DNA from: Mycolicibacterium sp. CR10
GTDB lineage: Bacteria > Actinomycetota > Actinomycetes > Mycobacteriales > Mycobacteriaceae
DNA: 64,000 nt
NCBI RefSeq assembly: GCF_005222675.1
Contig: NZ_STGE01000032.1
Span: forward strand, 1 to 64,000
Reading direction: 5' to 3'
In this document: one piece after another, positions 34,103 to 42,500 of the stretch
Layout: each line of letters opens with the position of its first letter
Position numbering within the stretch: position 1 is the stretch's first letter
Translations under genes and position numbers: made by a program
The notes under the pieces: model-generated
Database searches by the model: none
Told to the model about the DNA's origin: nothing
What the model saw: the letters and a program-made list of their open reading frames with translations, nothing else

Positions 34103-35473
34103 TCAGCTCTCCTTCTCGTGCTCGCCGGCCACTGCGGCCCGCATCGTGTCCAGCCAGTAGCCGTGCTGGACCGGGTAGAGTCCCTCGTCTTCGTTCTTGA
34201 CGCCGGACGAGATGACCCCGTCCATGTCGAGTGATCGAGCGACATCGTCGGGACCTGTCAGCCAATGCTGGGCGCCCCTGCTCATGTCGTTCCACGGCGC
34301 CGCCTGCGCGCGGAAGGTCAACTGGCAGGAGCGGAACTCCTCGAGGTCGTCGGGGGTCGCCATCCCGGACGCGTTGAAGAAGTCCTCGTACTGCCGGATC
34401 CGGTGCGCGCGGGCCGAGTCACTCTCGCCCTTCGGAGCGATGCAGTAGATGGTGACCTCGGTCTTGTCCGGCGCGATAGGCCGGAAGTGCCGGATCTGCG
34501 TCGAGAACTGGTCCATCACGTAGACATTCGGGTACAGGCAGAGGTTGCGGGAGCCTTTGACCATGAACTCGCCCTTGGCATCACCGAAGCCCGCCTTGAG
34601 TTCCTCGAGCTTGTCCCACAACGGCCGGTCCTGCGGGTTGCCCGCCCAGGTCCACAGGCACAGGTGGCCGTGTGGGAACGACCAGTACCCGCCGCCGGAC
34701 TTGCCCCAACTCCCCGCGTCGAGAGCTTTGGTGTCGTTGGTCGACTCGCCGGTGCTGCGCCGACTGGTGGTGGCGGCGTAGTTCCAGTGCGTCGCGGTGA
34801 CGTGATAGCCGTCTGCCCCGTTCTCCGCCTGCACCTTCCAATTTCCGTCGTAGGTGTAGGTGGACGAGCCGCGCAGCACCTCCAGCCCATCGGGTGACTG
34901 GTCGACCAGCATGTCGAGCACCTTGGTGGTGTCGCCGAGGTGTTCGGACAGTGGCAGGACATCATCGTTGAGGCTGCCGAAGAGGAAGCCGCGGTAGCTG
35001 TCGAACCGCGCCACCTTGGTCATGTTGTGGCTGCCGTTGACGTCGAACGTCTCGGGATAGCCGGCTCCTTCGGGATCCTTGACCTTGAGCAGGGTGCCGT
35101 CGTTGCGGAAGGTCCACCCGTGGAACGGACAGGTCAACGTCATCCGGTTGTCGGTCTTGCGGCGGCAGATCATCGCCCCTCGATGTGCGCAGGCGTTCAC
35201 GAGGAGGTGCAGCTCACCGGACTTGTCGCGGGTGATCACCACCGGCTGCCTGCCGATGTAGGTCGTGAAGTAGTCGCCGGGATCGGGCACCTGGCTCTCG
35301 TGCGCCAGGTAGATCCAGTTGCCTTCGAAGATGTGCTTGATCTCCAGCTCGAAGATCTCGTCGTCGGTGAAGATCCTGCGGTTGGTTCGGTAGATGCCGG
35401 CGTCTGCGTCGTCGATGACCGCGTCGGCCAGGATGGCCTCGGCGTGACTTCGACGTTCGATCGATGTGGTCAT
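34103..35473 (-). CDS. benA: Benzoate 1,2-dioxygenase large subunit
   Basis: A 456-residue alpha subunit. The Rieske [2Fe-2S] ligands are Cys95-x-His97 and Cys115-x2-His118 (CAHRGAMIC ... CPFHGWTF). The mononuclear iron region contains ENGADGYHVTATHWNY. GGAGG five bases before the ATG at 35473 fixes the start. Size and motifs fit benzoate or toluate dioxygenases; the neighbouring cat genes, which degrade catechol without a ring-methyl handling enzyme, favour benzoate. It is the first gene of the benA-benB-benCD-LAL unit, divergent from the LysR gene. Confidence 0.93.
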   Translation of the reverse strand: MTTSIERRSHAEAILADAVIDDADAGIYRTNRRIFTDDEIFELEIKHIFEGNWIYLAHESQVPDPGDYFTTYIGRQPVVITRDKSGELHLLVNACAHRGAMICRRKTDNRMTLTCPFHGWTFRNDGTLLKVKDPEGAGYPETFDVNGSHNMTKVARFDSYRGFLFGSLNDDVLPLSEHLGDTTKVLDMLVDQSPDGLEVLRGSSTYTYDGNWKVQAENGADGYHVTATHWNYAATTSRRSTGESTNDTKALDAGSWGKSGGGYWSFPHGHLCLWTWAGNPQDRPLWDKLEELKAGFGDAKGEFMVKGSRNLCLYPNVYVMDQFSTQIRHFRPIAPDKTEVTIYCIAPKGESDSARAHRIRQYEDFFNASGMATPDDLEEFRSCQLTFRAQAAPWNDMSRGAQHWLTGPDDVARSLDMDGVISSGVKNEDEGLYPVQHGYWLDTMRAAVAGEHEKES

Positions 35474-35529
35474 GTGCACCTCCAGAAGTGATCTCTATGG
35501 GCACTCTGACACCGAGTGGCACCCGTCAC

Positions 35530-35547
35530 ACTAGGTAATTACCTAGT
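35530..35547. promoter_or_regulatory. 18-base perfect palindrome before benA
   Basis: ACTAGGTAATTACCTAGT is a perfect palindrome lying 56 bases before benA and about 130 bases before the LysR gene. It is a strong binding-site candidate for a dimeric regulator of the ben/cat genes. Confidence 0.6.
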
Positions 35548-35563
35548 CCTGACCTGGCCGTCG

Positions 35564-35586
35564 ATTGATCGATGCTATCGATCAAT
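35564..35586. promoter_or_regulatory. 23-base inverted repeat between benA and the LysR gene
   Basis: ATTGATCGAT (35564-35573), spacer GCT, and ATCGATCAAT (35577-35586) are perfect ten-base inverted repeats. The A-T-rich dyad suits a LysR-type recognition site (T-N11-A) controlling the divergent ben and LysR-cat promoters. Confidence 0.6.
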
Positions 35587-35679
35587 AAAGCAAATATGTG
35601 TCCTTGTTCTCTATGGATTGGACCTCTACCGTCGATCGTGGCGGTCATCACATCCGCCCTCACAAGGAACGGAAAGCAC

Positions 35680-36582
35680 ATGGAGCTGCGTCACCTGCGA
35701 TACTTCGCCGCGGTGGCCGAGACCTGCCATTTCGGGCAGGCCGCCGACCAACTGCTGGTCGCGCAGCCTGCGCTGTCCTACGCAATCCGCCAACTCGAGG
35801 ACGAACTCGGCGTCACGCTGTTCAACCGGACGACCCGACAGGTATCACTCACCGCGGCCGGGGACTTCCTGAAGGCGGAAGTGGCCCGGATCCTGACGGG
35901 CGTCGAGGACGCCGAACGCGGGGTGCGCAGGATCGCGGCGGGACGCAGTGGCCTGCTGCGGGTCGGCCTTACCGGAACGGCCGCCTTCTCTCATCTCCCC
36001 CGCCTTGCTCGAGTCCTGCGCCAGGAACTCCCCGGGGTGGCGATGGAGATTCAGGCGGACATGCTGACGCCGCTGCAGTGTGAGCAACTCCGCGCCGGCG
36101 CGCTCGACGTCGGCGTGCTGCGACCACCCGCCGTGGGCGACGACATCGAGATGCGCACCATAGACGTCGAACCCCTCGTCCTGGCGGTGTCGGCAGATCA
36201 CCGGCTTGCCGCCGAACCTGTGGTGTCGCTGGCGGATCTGCGCAGCGAACCGTTCGTCGCATACGCCAGCCGGGACTCGGCAGTCAACGACGCCGTGATG
36301 CGCAATTGCAAGCGTGCCGGGTTCGTACCCCACCGTGAGCATTCCGCCCCTGGGACGGCCGTGTTGCTGGCCCTGGTCGCCGCTGGTTTCGGTGTCGCAG
36401 TCCTGCCGGCATCCGTGCGGGCGTTGCCGTTGCAGGGCATCGTCTTCCGCGACCTTACCGACGGCGGCAGCATCGAACTCGCCCTCGCCTGGCGACGCGG
36501 CGGTGACAACCCGGTCGTGGACGCGGTCGTCACCGTCCTGTCGTCGGTTTTCGAGCCAGTCGGCCACGAGGAACTGATATGA
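35680..36582 (+). CDS. LysR-family regulator of cat/ben genes
   Basis: A 300-residue LysR regulator. It starts MELRHLRYFAAVAETCHFGQ with helix-turn-helix AADQLLVAQPALSYAIRQLE, typical of the CatR/BenM/CatM group. The effector domain carries VGLTGTAAFSHLPRLARVLR. ATG 35680 follows GGAAAG. It overlaps catB by ATGA, so it is co-transcribed with the genes it most likely activates in response to cis,cis-muconate (family knowledge). Its position opposite benA suggests that it also controls the ben operon. Confidence 0.88.
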   Translation: MELRHLRYFAAVAETCHFGQAADQLLVAQPALSYAIRQLEDELGVTLFNRTTRQVSLTAAGDFLKAEVARILTGVEDAERGVRRIAAGRSGLLRVGLTGTAAFSHLPRLARVLRQELPGVAMEIQADMLTPLQCEQLRAGALDVGVLRPPAVGDDIEMRTIDVEPLVLAVSADHRLAAEPVVSLADLRSEPFVAYASRDSAVNDAVMRNCKRAGFVPHREHSAPGTAVLLALVAAGFGVAVLPASVRALPLQGIVFRDLTDGGSIELALAWRRGGDNPVVDAVVTVLSSVFEPVGHEELI

Positions 36583-37682
36583 AAATTACTGCTATCGAAG
36601 CGATTCCGTTCGCCATCCCCTATGTGAAGCCGTTGAAGTTCGCCTCCGGTGAAGTTCACACCGCCGACCACGTGCTGGTTCGCGTGCACACCGACGACGG
36701 CGTCATCGGTGTGGCCGAGGCACCGCCCAGGCCGTTCACCTACGGCGAGACTCAGACCGGAATCATCGCGGTGATCGAGCAACTGTTCGCACCCGCCCTC
36801 ATCGGCCTGACCCTCGTGGAGCGCGAGGTCGTCAACGCCAGGCTGGCACGCACCATCGGGAATCCCGCGGCGAAATCCGCGGTCGACATGGCGATCTGGG
36901 ATGCGCTGGGTCGCACCCTCGAACTGCCCGTCACGAGCATGCTCGGCGGCTTCACCGACCGGATGCGCGTCAGCCACATGCTCGGATTCGCGGACCCCGC
37001 GGCCATGATCGCCGAAGTCGAAAAGGTGCGAGATCAACACGGCATCAACGTCTTCAAGGTCAAGGTGGGCCGCCGACCCGTCGGGCTGGACACTGCAGTG
37101 GTGCGGGCCCTTCGGGACCGCTTCGGCGACTCCGTCGAGTTGTACGTCGACGCCAACCGCGGGTGGACGGCGTCGGAGTCGCTTCGGGCCATGCGGGAAA
37201 TGGCCGACCTCGACCTACTCTTCGCCGAGGAATTGTGCCCCGCCGACGATGTCCTGGGCCGCCGCTGGCTGGTGGAACGCCTCGACGTGCCGTTCGTCGC
37301 CGACGAATCGGTTCCGACCCCCGCCGACGTCACCCGGGAGGTGCTGGGCAAATCGGCCACGGCGATCAGTATCAAGACAGCGCGGACCGGTTTCACCACA
37401 TCACAACGAGTGCACCACCTCGCCGAGGGCCTGGGTGTGGAAGTCGTGATGGGAAACCAGATCGACGGTCAGATCGGGAGCGCCTGCGCCGTCGCCTTCG
37501 GAGCCGCTTTCGAACTGACGTCTCGCCGCGCCGGCGAGCTGTCCAACTTCCTCGACATGTCCGACGACCTTCTCACCGAGCCGCTGCGCATTCGCGACGG
37601 ACTGCTGCGGGTACCGCCCGGCGTAGGCCTCGGCATCGACATCGATCCCGAGAAACTTGCTCGCTACCGCACAGATCACTGA
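36579..37682 (+). CDS. catB: Muconate cycloisomerase CatB
   Basis: A 367-residue enolase-superfamily enzyme. Catalytic elements are the Lys-x-Lys pair in FKVKVGR, metal ligands in YVDANRGW, FAEELCP and VADESV, and the Lys on the opposite face in ISIKTARTGF. It converts cis,cis-muconate to muconolactone, the second step of the catechol branch of the beta-ketoadipate pathway. ATGA overlap with the LysR gene shows coupling. Confidence 0.92.
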   Translation: MKITAIEAIPFAIPYVKPLKFASGEVHTADHVLVRVHTDDGVIGVAEAPPRPFTYGETQTGIIAVIEQLFAPALIGLTLVEREVVNARLARTIGNPAAKSAVDMAIWDALGRTLELPVTSMLGGFTDRMRVSHMLGFADPAAMIAEVEKVRDQHGINVFKVKVGRRPVGLDTAVVRALRDRFGDSVELYVDANRGWTASESLRAMREMADLDLLFAEELCPADDVLGRRWLVERLDVPFVADESVPTPADVTREVLGKSATAISIKTARTGFTTSQRVHHLAEGLGVEVVMGNQIDGQIGSACAVAFGAAFELTSRRAGELSNFLDMSDDLLTEPLRIRDGLLRVPPGVGLGIDIDPEKLARYRTDH

Positions 37683-37742
37683 CCTTCCGCTGCGGGCAGC
37701 CCCCACGGTTCTCAAACCACAAGAGAGAGAGAAGAATCCATC

Positions 37743-38609
37743 ATGACCACAGTCGAACATCCCGTCGACGTCGCCAGCGCCGCATCCTCGGGCGCATCAG
37801 CCACCGAGCGGTTCCATACCGACAAGTCACCGTATGAGGCCGTCAAGGACACCCCAGCCGCACGTGTCGATCTGCTGGCGCGCGAAGTCCTCAGCGCCGT
37901 GCACGACACGATCCGCCGCCACCGCGTGACCTACGACGAGTACAACGCACTCAAGGCGTGGCTGATCGACGTCGGCCAGGACGGCGAATGGCCGTTGTTC
38001 CTCGACGTCTGGCTGGAGCACGCCGTCGAAGATGTCGCTACCGACCACCGGTCCGGCAACAAGGGCAGCATCGAGGGCCCCTACTACGTGCCGGGTTCAC
38101 CGGACCTGGGTGCCAAAGGCACGATCCCGATGCGCGACAGCGAGGCGGGCACACCATTGGTGTGGCGCGGCCGCATCACCGACACTCAGGGAGTGCCTCT
38201 GCAGGGAAAGGTTGAACTGTGGCACGCCGATGACGACGGCTTCTACTCGCAGTTCGCGCCGGGGATCCCCGAGTGGAACCTTCGGGGCAGCTTCTCCACC
38301 GGAGCCGACGGCGCCTTCGAGATCACCACCATTCGTCCTGCGCCGTACCAGATTCCGACGGACGGATCGTGCGGCAGGCTGATCTCTGCGGCCGGCTGGC
38401 ATGCGTGGCGCCCCGCCCATATGCACGTGAAGGTGTCGGCCGCCGGCCACGAGCTGCTGACAGCCCAGTTGTACTTCCCGGGCGACGAGCACAACGACGA
38501 CGACATCGCGAGCGCGGTGAAACCTGAGCTGATCCTCGAACCTCAGGTCGAAGCCGACGGCACTCAGTCGGTCAATTACGAGTTCGCGCTCGATCCCGAA
38601 CGGAGCTGA
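37743..38609 (+). CDS. catA: Catechol 1,2-dioxygenase CatA
   Basis: A 288-residue intradiol dioxygenase. Fe(III) ligands are visible as Tyr in GPYYVPG, Tyr in the DDDGFYSQF region, and two His in WRPAHMHVKV. The N-terminal helical linker used for dimerisation is present. GAGAGAGAGAAG precedes the ATG. It opens the ring of catechol to cis,cis-muconate and so links BenD to CatB. Confidence 0.93.
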   Translation: MTTVEHPVDVASAASSGASATERFHTDKSPYEAVKDTPAARVDLLAREVLSAVHDTIRRHRVTYDEYNALKAWLIDVGQDGEWPLFLDVWLEHAVEDVATDHRSGNKGSIEGPYYVPGSPDLGAKGTIPMRDSEAGTPLVWRGRITDTQGVPLQGKVELWHADDDGFYSQFAPGIPEWNLRGSFSTGADGAFEITTIRPAPYQIPTDGSCGRLISAAGWHAWRPAHMHVKVSAAGHELLTAQLYFPGDEHNDDDIASAVKPELILEPQVEADGTQSVNYEFALDPERS

Positions 38610-38610
38610 C

Positions 38611-38892
38611 GTGCTCTTCCACGTACGTATGGACGTGCACCTGCCAGCCGACATGGACCCGCAGGAGCGGACCGAACTCCTCGGCCGGGAGAAGGCCTAC
38701 TCGCAGGACCTGCAGAACAGCGGCAAATGGCCGCACATCTGGCGCATCGTCGGCGAATACGCCAACTTCTCCGTCTTCGAGGTGGAAACGAATGACGAAC
38801 TACATCAGATGCTTTCAGGACTGCCACTCTTCGGCTACATGAAGGTCCACGTCACGCCTCTGGCAACGCATCCCTCGGACATCAACGCCTGA
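38611..38892 (+). CDS. catC: Muconolactone delta-isomerase CatC
   Basis: A 93-residue protein with the MIase signature start LFHVRMDVHLPADMDP, GKWPHIWRIVGEYANFSVF and LHQMLSGLPLFGYM. It starts with GTG one base after the catA stop. It turns muconolactone into beta-ketoadipate enol-lactone. No enol-lactone hydrolase or later pathway genes are in the window, so those must lie elsewhere. Confidence 0.93.
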   Translation: MLFHVRMDVHLPADMDPQERTELLGREKAYSQDLQNSGKWPHIWRIVGEYANFSVFEVETNDELHQMLSGLPLFGYMKVHVTPLATHPSDINA

Positions 38893-38897
38893 CCTGT

Positions 38898-38913
38898 CGT
38901 CGCCTCAGCGACG
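38898..38913 (+). terminator. Small hairpin after catC
   Basis: CGTCGC-CTCA-GCGACG forms a perfect six-base-pair stem six bases after the catC stop. It has no U-tract; such plain hairpins are candidate terminators in mycobacteria, but the evidence is weak. Confidence 0.35.
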
Positions 38914-38929
38914 CGCGGCACATATTCGG

Positions 38930-38947
38930 CTATAACTGCTAAAATAA
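38930..38947 (+). promoter_or_regulatory. CTAT-N10-ATAA motif before the first GntR gene
   Basis: CTAT, ten bases ending CTAAA, then ATAA. It contains TGCTAAAAT, which looks like an extended -10 element. The same arrangement recurs at 39856, 41935 and 43927. Confidence 0.5.
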
Positions 38948-39011
38948 CGCGTCAACATGAGCGCCCGCGGTGCAGCACCGAGTCGCTTTCCACGTCCGCT
39001 GCCGGAATCGA

Positions 39012-39821
39012 ATGACCTCGATAGGAATTGGGCCCGAGGCTCGACGTCGATTGTCCGCGCGACGAACAGCCGAGATTGTCGCCGAGGAACTCCGTCGGCA
39101 GATTCTCGACGGTGAACTTGCCGATGGCGATCTGCTTCCGCGCCAGGATGTCCTCGTCGAGCGGTTCAGGGTGAGCCTGGTGTCCCTGCGCGAGGCGTTG
39201 CGCATTCTCGAGACCGAGGGTCTGGTATCGGTGCGACGCGGCAACCGCGGTGGAGCGGTCGTGCACGCGCCTGCGAAGTCCTCTGCCGCCTACATGCTCG
39301 GCCTGGTTCTGCAGAGTGACTCCGTTGCCCTGACCGATCTGGGATCGGCATTGCAGGAACTGGAACCGTCGTGTGCCGCCCTCGCCGCCCAAAAGGCCGA
39401 TCGCGCTGAGACTCTGGTGCCGGAGCTCGTCCGGCTCAACGCTCTGGCAGAAGAGCATCTCGACGACGGCTCACGCTTCACCGAGATCGGCAGACAGTTT
39501 CACCACGAAATCGCGCGTGGCTGCGGCAATCACACGATGGCCGTCGTGATGGGCAGCCTCGAGGCGCTATGGACCAGCCATGAGCGCCACTGGGCAGAAC
39601 AGACCACCGCGCAGGGAAGTTACCCCTCTCTCGCGGCACGCCGGGCAGTCCATGCCGCGCACGTGAAACTCACCCAGGCCATCGAGGCCGGTGACGCGGA
39701 GCGAGCCCGTCGGCTTTCGTCGCGCCATGTCGTGGACACCCAGACCTACGTGGTGTCCGACGATCCCGACCAACGGATCCAAGCGCAGTCCGCACAGGTG
39801 ATTTCGGGGCGCCGCCACTGA
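39012..39821 (+). CDS. GntR/FCD-family regulator, copy 1
   Basis: A 269-residue FadR-type GntR regulator. The winged helix is LADGDLLPRQDVLVERFRVS followed by LREALRILETEGLVSVRRGN. The FCD effector domain (about residues 100-250) carries FHHEIARGCGNHTMAVV. The ATG at 39012 is used; earlier in-frame starts lack homology to the second copy. It is followed by a very similar regulator at 39880, so the pair arose by tandem duplication. It probably controls the thiolase, DUF35, P450 and flavin monooxygenase genes and itself. Confidence 0.87.
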   Translation: MTSIGIGPEARRRLSARRTAEIVAEELRRQILDGELADGDLLPRQDVLVERFRVSLVSLREALRILETEGLVSVRRGNRGGAVVHAPAKSSAAYMLGLVLQSDSVALTDLGSALQELEPSCAALAAQKADRAETLVPELVRLNALAEEHLDDGSRFTEIGRQFHHEIARGCGNHTMAVVMGSLEALWTSHERHWAEQTTAQGSYPSLAARRAVHAAHVKLTQAIEAGDAERARRLSSRHVVDTQTYVVSDDPDQRIQAQSAQVISGRRH

Positions 39822-39855
39822 CGGTGCCGACGTGTGGCGAGACGCGGTCCGCGCG

Positions 39856-39873
39856 CTATCAGTGTTAAAATCG
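39856..39873 (+). promoter_or_regulatory. CTAT-N10-ATCG motif and likely leaderless promoter of the second GntR gene
   Basis: CTAT, ten bases ending GTTAAA, then ATCG. TG-T-TAAAAT (39863-39871) is an extended -10 type element. Only eight bases separate it from the ATG at 39880, so transcription should start at or next to the start codon, giving a leaderless mRNA. Confidence 0.55.
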
Positions 39874-39879
39874 CACGTC

Positions 39880-40686
39880 ATGACCATTCTCGGGATCGGC
39901 GCGGAAGCGCATCGTCGACTGTCGTCGCGCAGGACCGCCGAGATCATCGCTCACGAGTTGCGGCAGCAGATCGTCGACGGCAAGCTCGCCGACGGTGACT
40001 TGTTGCCAGGCCAGAAGCAGCTCGTCGAGCATTTCAAGGTCAGCCTCGTCTCCGTCCGCGAAGCCCTGCGCATCCTCGAGACCGAAGGCCTGGTCTCGGT
40101 GCGCCGGGGCAACCGTGGCGGCGCCGTGGTGCACGCTCCCACCAAGTCGAGCGCCGCGTACATGCTGGGACTCGTCCTCCAAAGTGATTCGGTGCCGGTT
40201 ACAGATCTGCGCACCGCGCTCAAGGAACTCGAGCCGTCCTGCGCCGCGCTGGCAGCACAACGCCCCGATCGTGCCACCACGCTGCTGCCCGAGCTGATCC
40301 AGAGCAACGAGACACTTGCCGGCGCCCTGGACGATCCCGAGAAGTTCTCCGAGATCGGCCGCGAGTTTCATCATCGGCTGGCGCACGGCTGCGGCAACCA
40401 CACCATGGTCGTCGTGATGGGAAGCCTCGAAGCGCTGTGGGTCAGCCAAGAAGGTGCGTGGTTCGACAGAGCCAAAGAGGAGAACGCTTTTCCCACCTTG
40501 AGCAAGCGCCGCGCGGCCCTCAATGCCCACGTGAAGATCACCGAAGCGATCGCCGACGGTGATGTGGATCGAGCACGACGGCTGGCCTACAAGCACATCG
40601 GCGATGCCCACACCCACGCGGTGCCTGACACCTCCGATCAACGAATACTGGCGCATTCACCTCAGTCGATGTCGCGGCGCAGCTGA
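39880..40686 (+). CDS. GntR/FCD-family regulator, copy 2
   Basis: A 268-residue paralog of the protein at 39012. Both share EAxRRLSxRRTAEI, DGDLLP, VSLVSxREALRILETEGLVS and VRRGNRGGAVVHAP. The FCD part has FHHRLAHGCGNHTMVVVMGS. The start is fixed by matching the first copy and by a -10 element only eight bases upstream. Such pairs may heterodimerise or split duties between related ligands. It is convergent with the thiolase-like gene. Confidence 0.87.
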   Translation: MTILGIGAEAHRRLSSRRTAEIIAHELRQQIVDGKLADGDLLPGQKQLVEHFKVSLVSVREALRILETEGLVSVRRGNRGGAVVHAPTKSSAAYMLGLVLQSDSVPVTDLRTALKELEPSCAALAAQRPDRATTLLPELIQSNETLAGALDDPEKFSEIGREFHHRLAHGCGNHTMVVVMGSLEALWVSQEGAWFDRAKEENAFPTLSKRRAALNAHVKITEAIADGDVDRARRLAYKHIGDAHTHAVPDTSDQRILAHSPQSMSRRS

Positions 40687-40703
40687 CCACGCCGAGGCGT
40701 CGC

Positions 40704-41918
40704 TCACGGTGCGGTGAGCACCATGCAGCCGGCAATGGGTCCGCCGCCTGCGGCCACGACCGCGGTCTTCGGGCGCCGTCGAATCTGCCGTTCGCCCGCC
40801 CCGCCTCGCAACTGCAGGCACGCTTCGTGCAGCACCCAGTAGCCGTGCATGCGGCCCGCGGACAGTTGTCCACCATAGGTGTTGAGCGGCAGTTCACCGT
40901 CCAAGGCGATGCGCGACGCTCCCTCGACGAACGGGCCGGCTTCACCATCACCGCACAGGCCGAGCGCCTCCAACCAGGCAAGGGTCAGGAACGTGAAGCC
41001 GTCATAGAGTTCCGCGACATCGATGTCCTGCGGGGTGAGATCGGTGCGCGACCACATCTGGGCGGCGGCCTCCACCGACGCCATCTTCGGGAAGTCGTCG
41101 CGGTGGAACCAGCCGCCGGTTCCGTACGCCCCGCCGATGGCCTCGACACCCACCGGTGGATTCGGGCAGTCGCCCGCGTAGTCGCGGTGTGACACGACGA
41201 CGGCGATCGAGCCATCCACCGGCACGTCACAGTCGTAGAGGCCCAGAGGCGACGAGATGGGGCGGGCGGCGAGATAGTCGTCCATGGTGATCGGATCACG
41301 ATATGCCGCAAGCGGATTGAGCGCCGCATTGCGCCTGCTGTTGATCGCCATCCAGCCGAGCTGTTCCTTGGTGGTGCCGTAGAGCTCCATATGCCTGCGG
41401 CAGTGCATCGCCACCCAGTTCGAGGCCGAGTAGGCGTGAGCGGCCAGGAGCTCACCGATGTCGCCGTTCGCGCCGACCCTTCGGGGCTGTCCGGGCAGTC
41501 GTGGCTCGGTCGGCGGCGACGTCAGCGCGTTCGGTTCCGGCGGCAGTTGCGCCGACGAGTTGATCATCGAGCCGCCCAGCATCGCCACGGTGCGATACAC
41601 CAGGACATGTCGGGACCGGCCCTCGGAGACGGCGAGCATCGCCGACATCAACGGGCTGTACAGACCTGAGGTATCGATACCGGAACTGCGGTTCTCGGCC
41701 TCGAGGCCCAAGGCCTCGATGACATGCTGTCGCGGTGTGTCGCCGAGCGTCGCGATGCCGTCGATGTCGGCGGGCTGCAGACCCGCATCCGCGATCGCGG
41801 CGCGCGCGGCGTCGAGCGTGAGCTCCAGACCGGGAATTCCCGTTCGGCGCCCGATGTGCGAGATCCCGATGCCGCTGATGATCGCGTCCTTCTCGAAGTG
41901 CGACAAGCTCGGCTCCAT
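40704..41918 (-). CDS. Thiolase-like (lipid-transfer/SCP-x type) protein
   Basis: A 404-residue thiolase-superfamily protein. It begins KDAIISGIGISHIGRRTGIP and has LTLDAARAAIADAGLQPADI, VAELYDGFTFLTLAWLEALG and GGQLSAGRMHGYWVLHEACL. The position of the first thiolase Cys is not conserved as Cys (ISTSGLYSPLMSAM-type region instead), so it may be an aldolase or a partner of a DUF35 protein, not a classical thiolase. The start at 41918 is chosen from homology; the frame stays open upstream. It is divergent from the DUF35 gene at 41974 with a perfect CCGCTAT-N10-ATAGCGG repeat between them. Confidence 0.82.
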   Translation of the reverse strand: MEPSLSHFEKDAIISGIGISHIGRRTGIPGLELTLDAARAAIADAGLQPADIDGIATLGDTPRQHVIEALGLEAENRSSGIDTSGLYSPLMSAMLAVSEGRSRHVLVYRTVAMLGGSMINSSAQLPPEPNALTSPPTEPRLPGQPRRVGANGDIGELLAAHAYSASNWVAMHCRRHMELYGTTKEQLGWMAINSRRNAALNPLAAYRDPITMDDYLAARPISSPLGLYDCDVPVDGSIAVVVSHRDYAGDCPNPPVGVEAIGGAYGTGGWFHRDDFPKMASVEAAAQMWSRTDLTPQDIDVAELYDGFTFLTLAWLEALGLCGDGEAGPFVEGASRIALDGELPLNTYGGQLSAGRMHGYWVLHEACLQLRGGAGERQIRRRPKTAVVAAGGGPIAGCMVLTAP

Positions 41919-41931
41919 TCCGCCACGGCGA

Positions 41932-41955
41932 CCGCTATCCTCATAAAAATAGCGG
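41932..41955. promoter_or_regulatory. CCGCTAT-N10-ATAGCGG inverted repeat
   Basis: CCGCTAT (41932-41938) and ATAGCGG (41949-41955) are perfect seven-base inverted repeats with ten bases between. It lies between the divergent thiolase-like and DUF35 genes and is the most complete version of the CTAT-N10-ATAG motif in this cluster, so I take it as the operator of the GntR pair. Confidence 0.6.
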
Positions 41956-41973
41956 ACAGGTAGGTTCATCCCC

Positions 41974-42408
41974 ATGGCAGGTGGGTCCCCCGCACCGGGG
42001 CGGATGATTCCCGAACTCACGGAGCACAACCGTGCGTTCTGGACCGGCGGCGCCGACGGCCGGCTACACGTTCCCTATTGCGATCGGTGTGCGCAGTGGG
42101 TTCTGCCACCCGAAGCGGGCTGTCCGGACTGCGATACCGCGCTAGGCACCCGGGCGGTGTCCGGCGAGGGCACCGTTTTCACCTACACCGTCAACCACCA
42201 TCCGTTCAATCCGGCAGTGCCGCCGCCGTACGCCATCGCGATCGTCGAACTGGCTGAACAGAAGAACCTCCGGTTGGCCGCGAATATCGTTGATTGCGAA
42301 GTGGATTCGCTGGCGGTCGGGATGCCCGTGTCGATTCGCTTCGAAGCGCCGGACGTCGCGGGCGAGGCGGTGTACGTACCCGTGTTTGCGCCGCGGACCC
42401 CCGCCTGA
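41974..42408 (+). CDS. DUF35 OB-fold/zinc-ribbon protein
   Basis: A 144-residue protein with the zinc-ribbon motif CDRC...CPDC and an OB-fold segment (GEGTVFTYTVNHHPFNPAVP, PYAIAIVELAEQ). DUF35 proteins act with thiolase-like enzymes; the divergent protein at 40704 is the obvious partner. The gene probably shares its control region with that partner. Confidence 0.87.
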   Translation: MAGGSPAPGRMIPELTEHNRAFWTGGADGRLHVPYCDRCAQWVLPPEAGCPDCDTALGTRAVSGEGTVFTYTVNHHPFNPAVPPPYAIAIVELAEQKNLRLAANIVDCEVDSLAVGMPVSIRFEAPDVAGEAVYVPVFAPRTPA

Positions 42409-42430
42409 CCCGCCGCCGCCCTTCCTTGAC

Positions 42431-42450
42431 CTTGTGTGCTTAAAATAGTA
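42431..42450 (+). promoter_or_regulatory. Promoter-like element before the second P450
   Basis: GTGTGCTTAAAATAGTA holds a TAAAAT -10 type element and the right half (AAAATAG) of the motif found before the neighbouring genes. The left CTAT half is poorly kept (CTTG). Confidence 0.35.
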
Positions 42451-42500
42451 AAGATAGAAAGACAGTTGTCCGCTCGACCTTTGCTGCCCGGGAGGCACAG

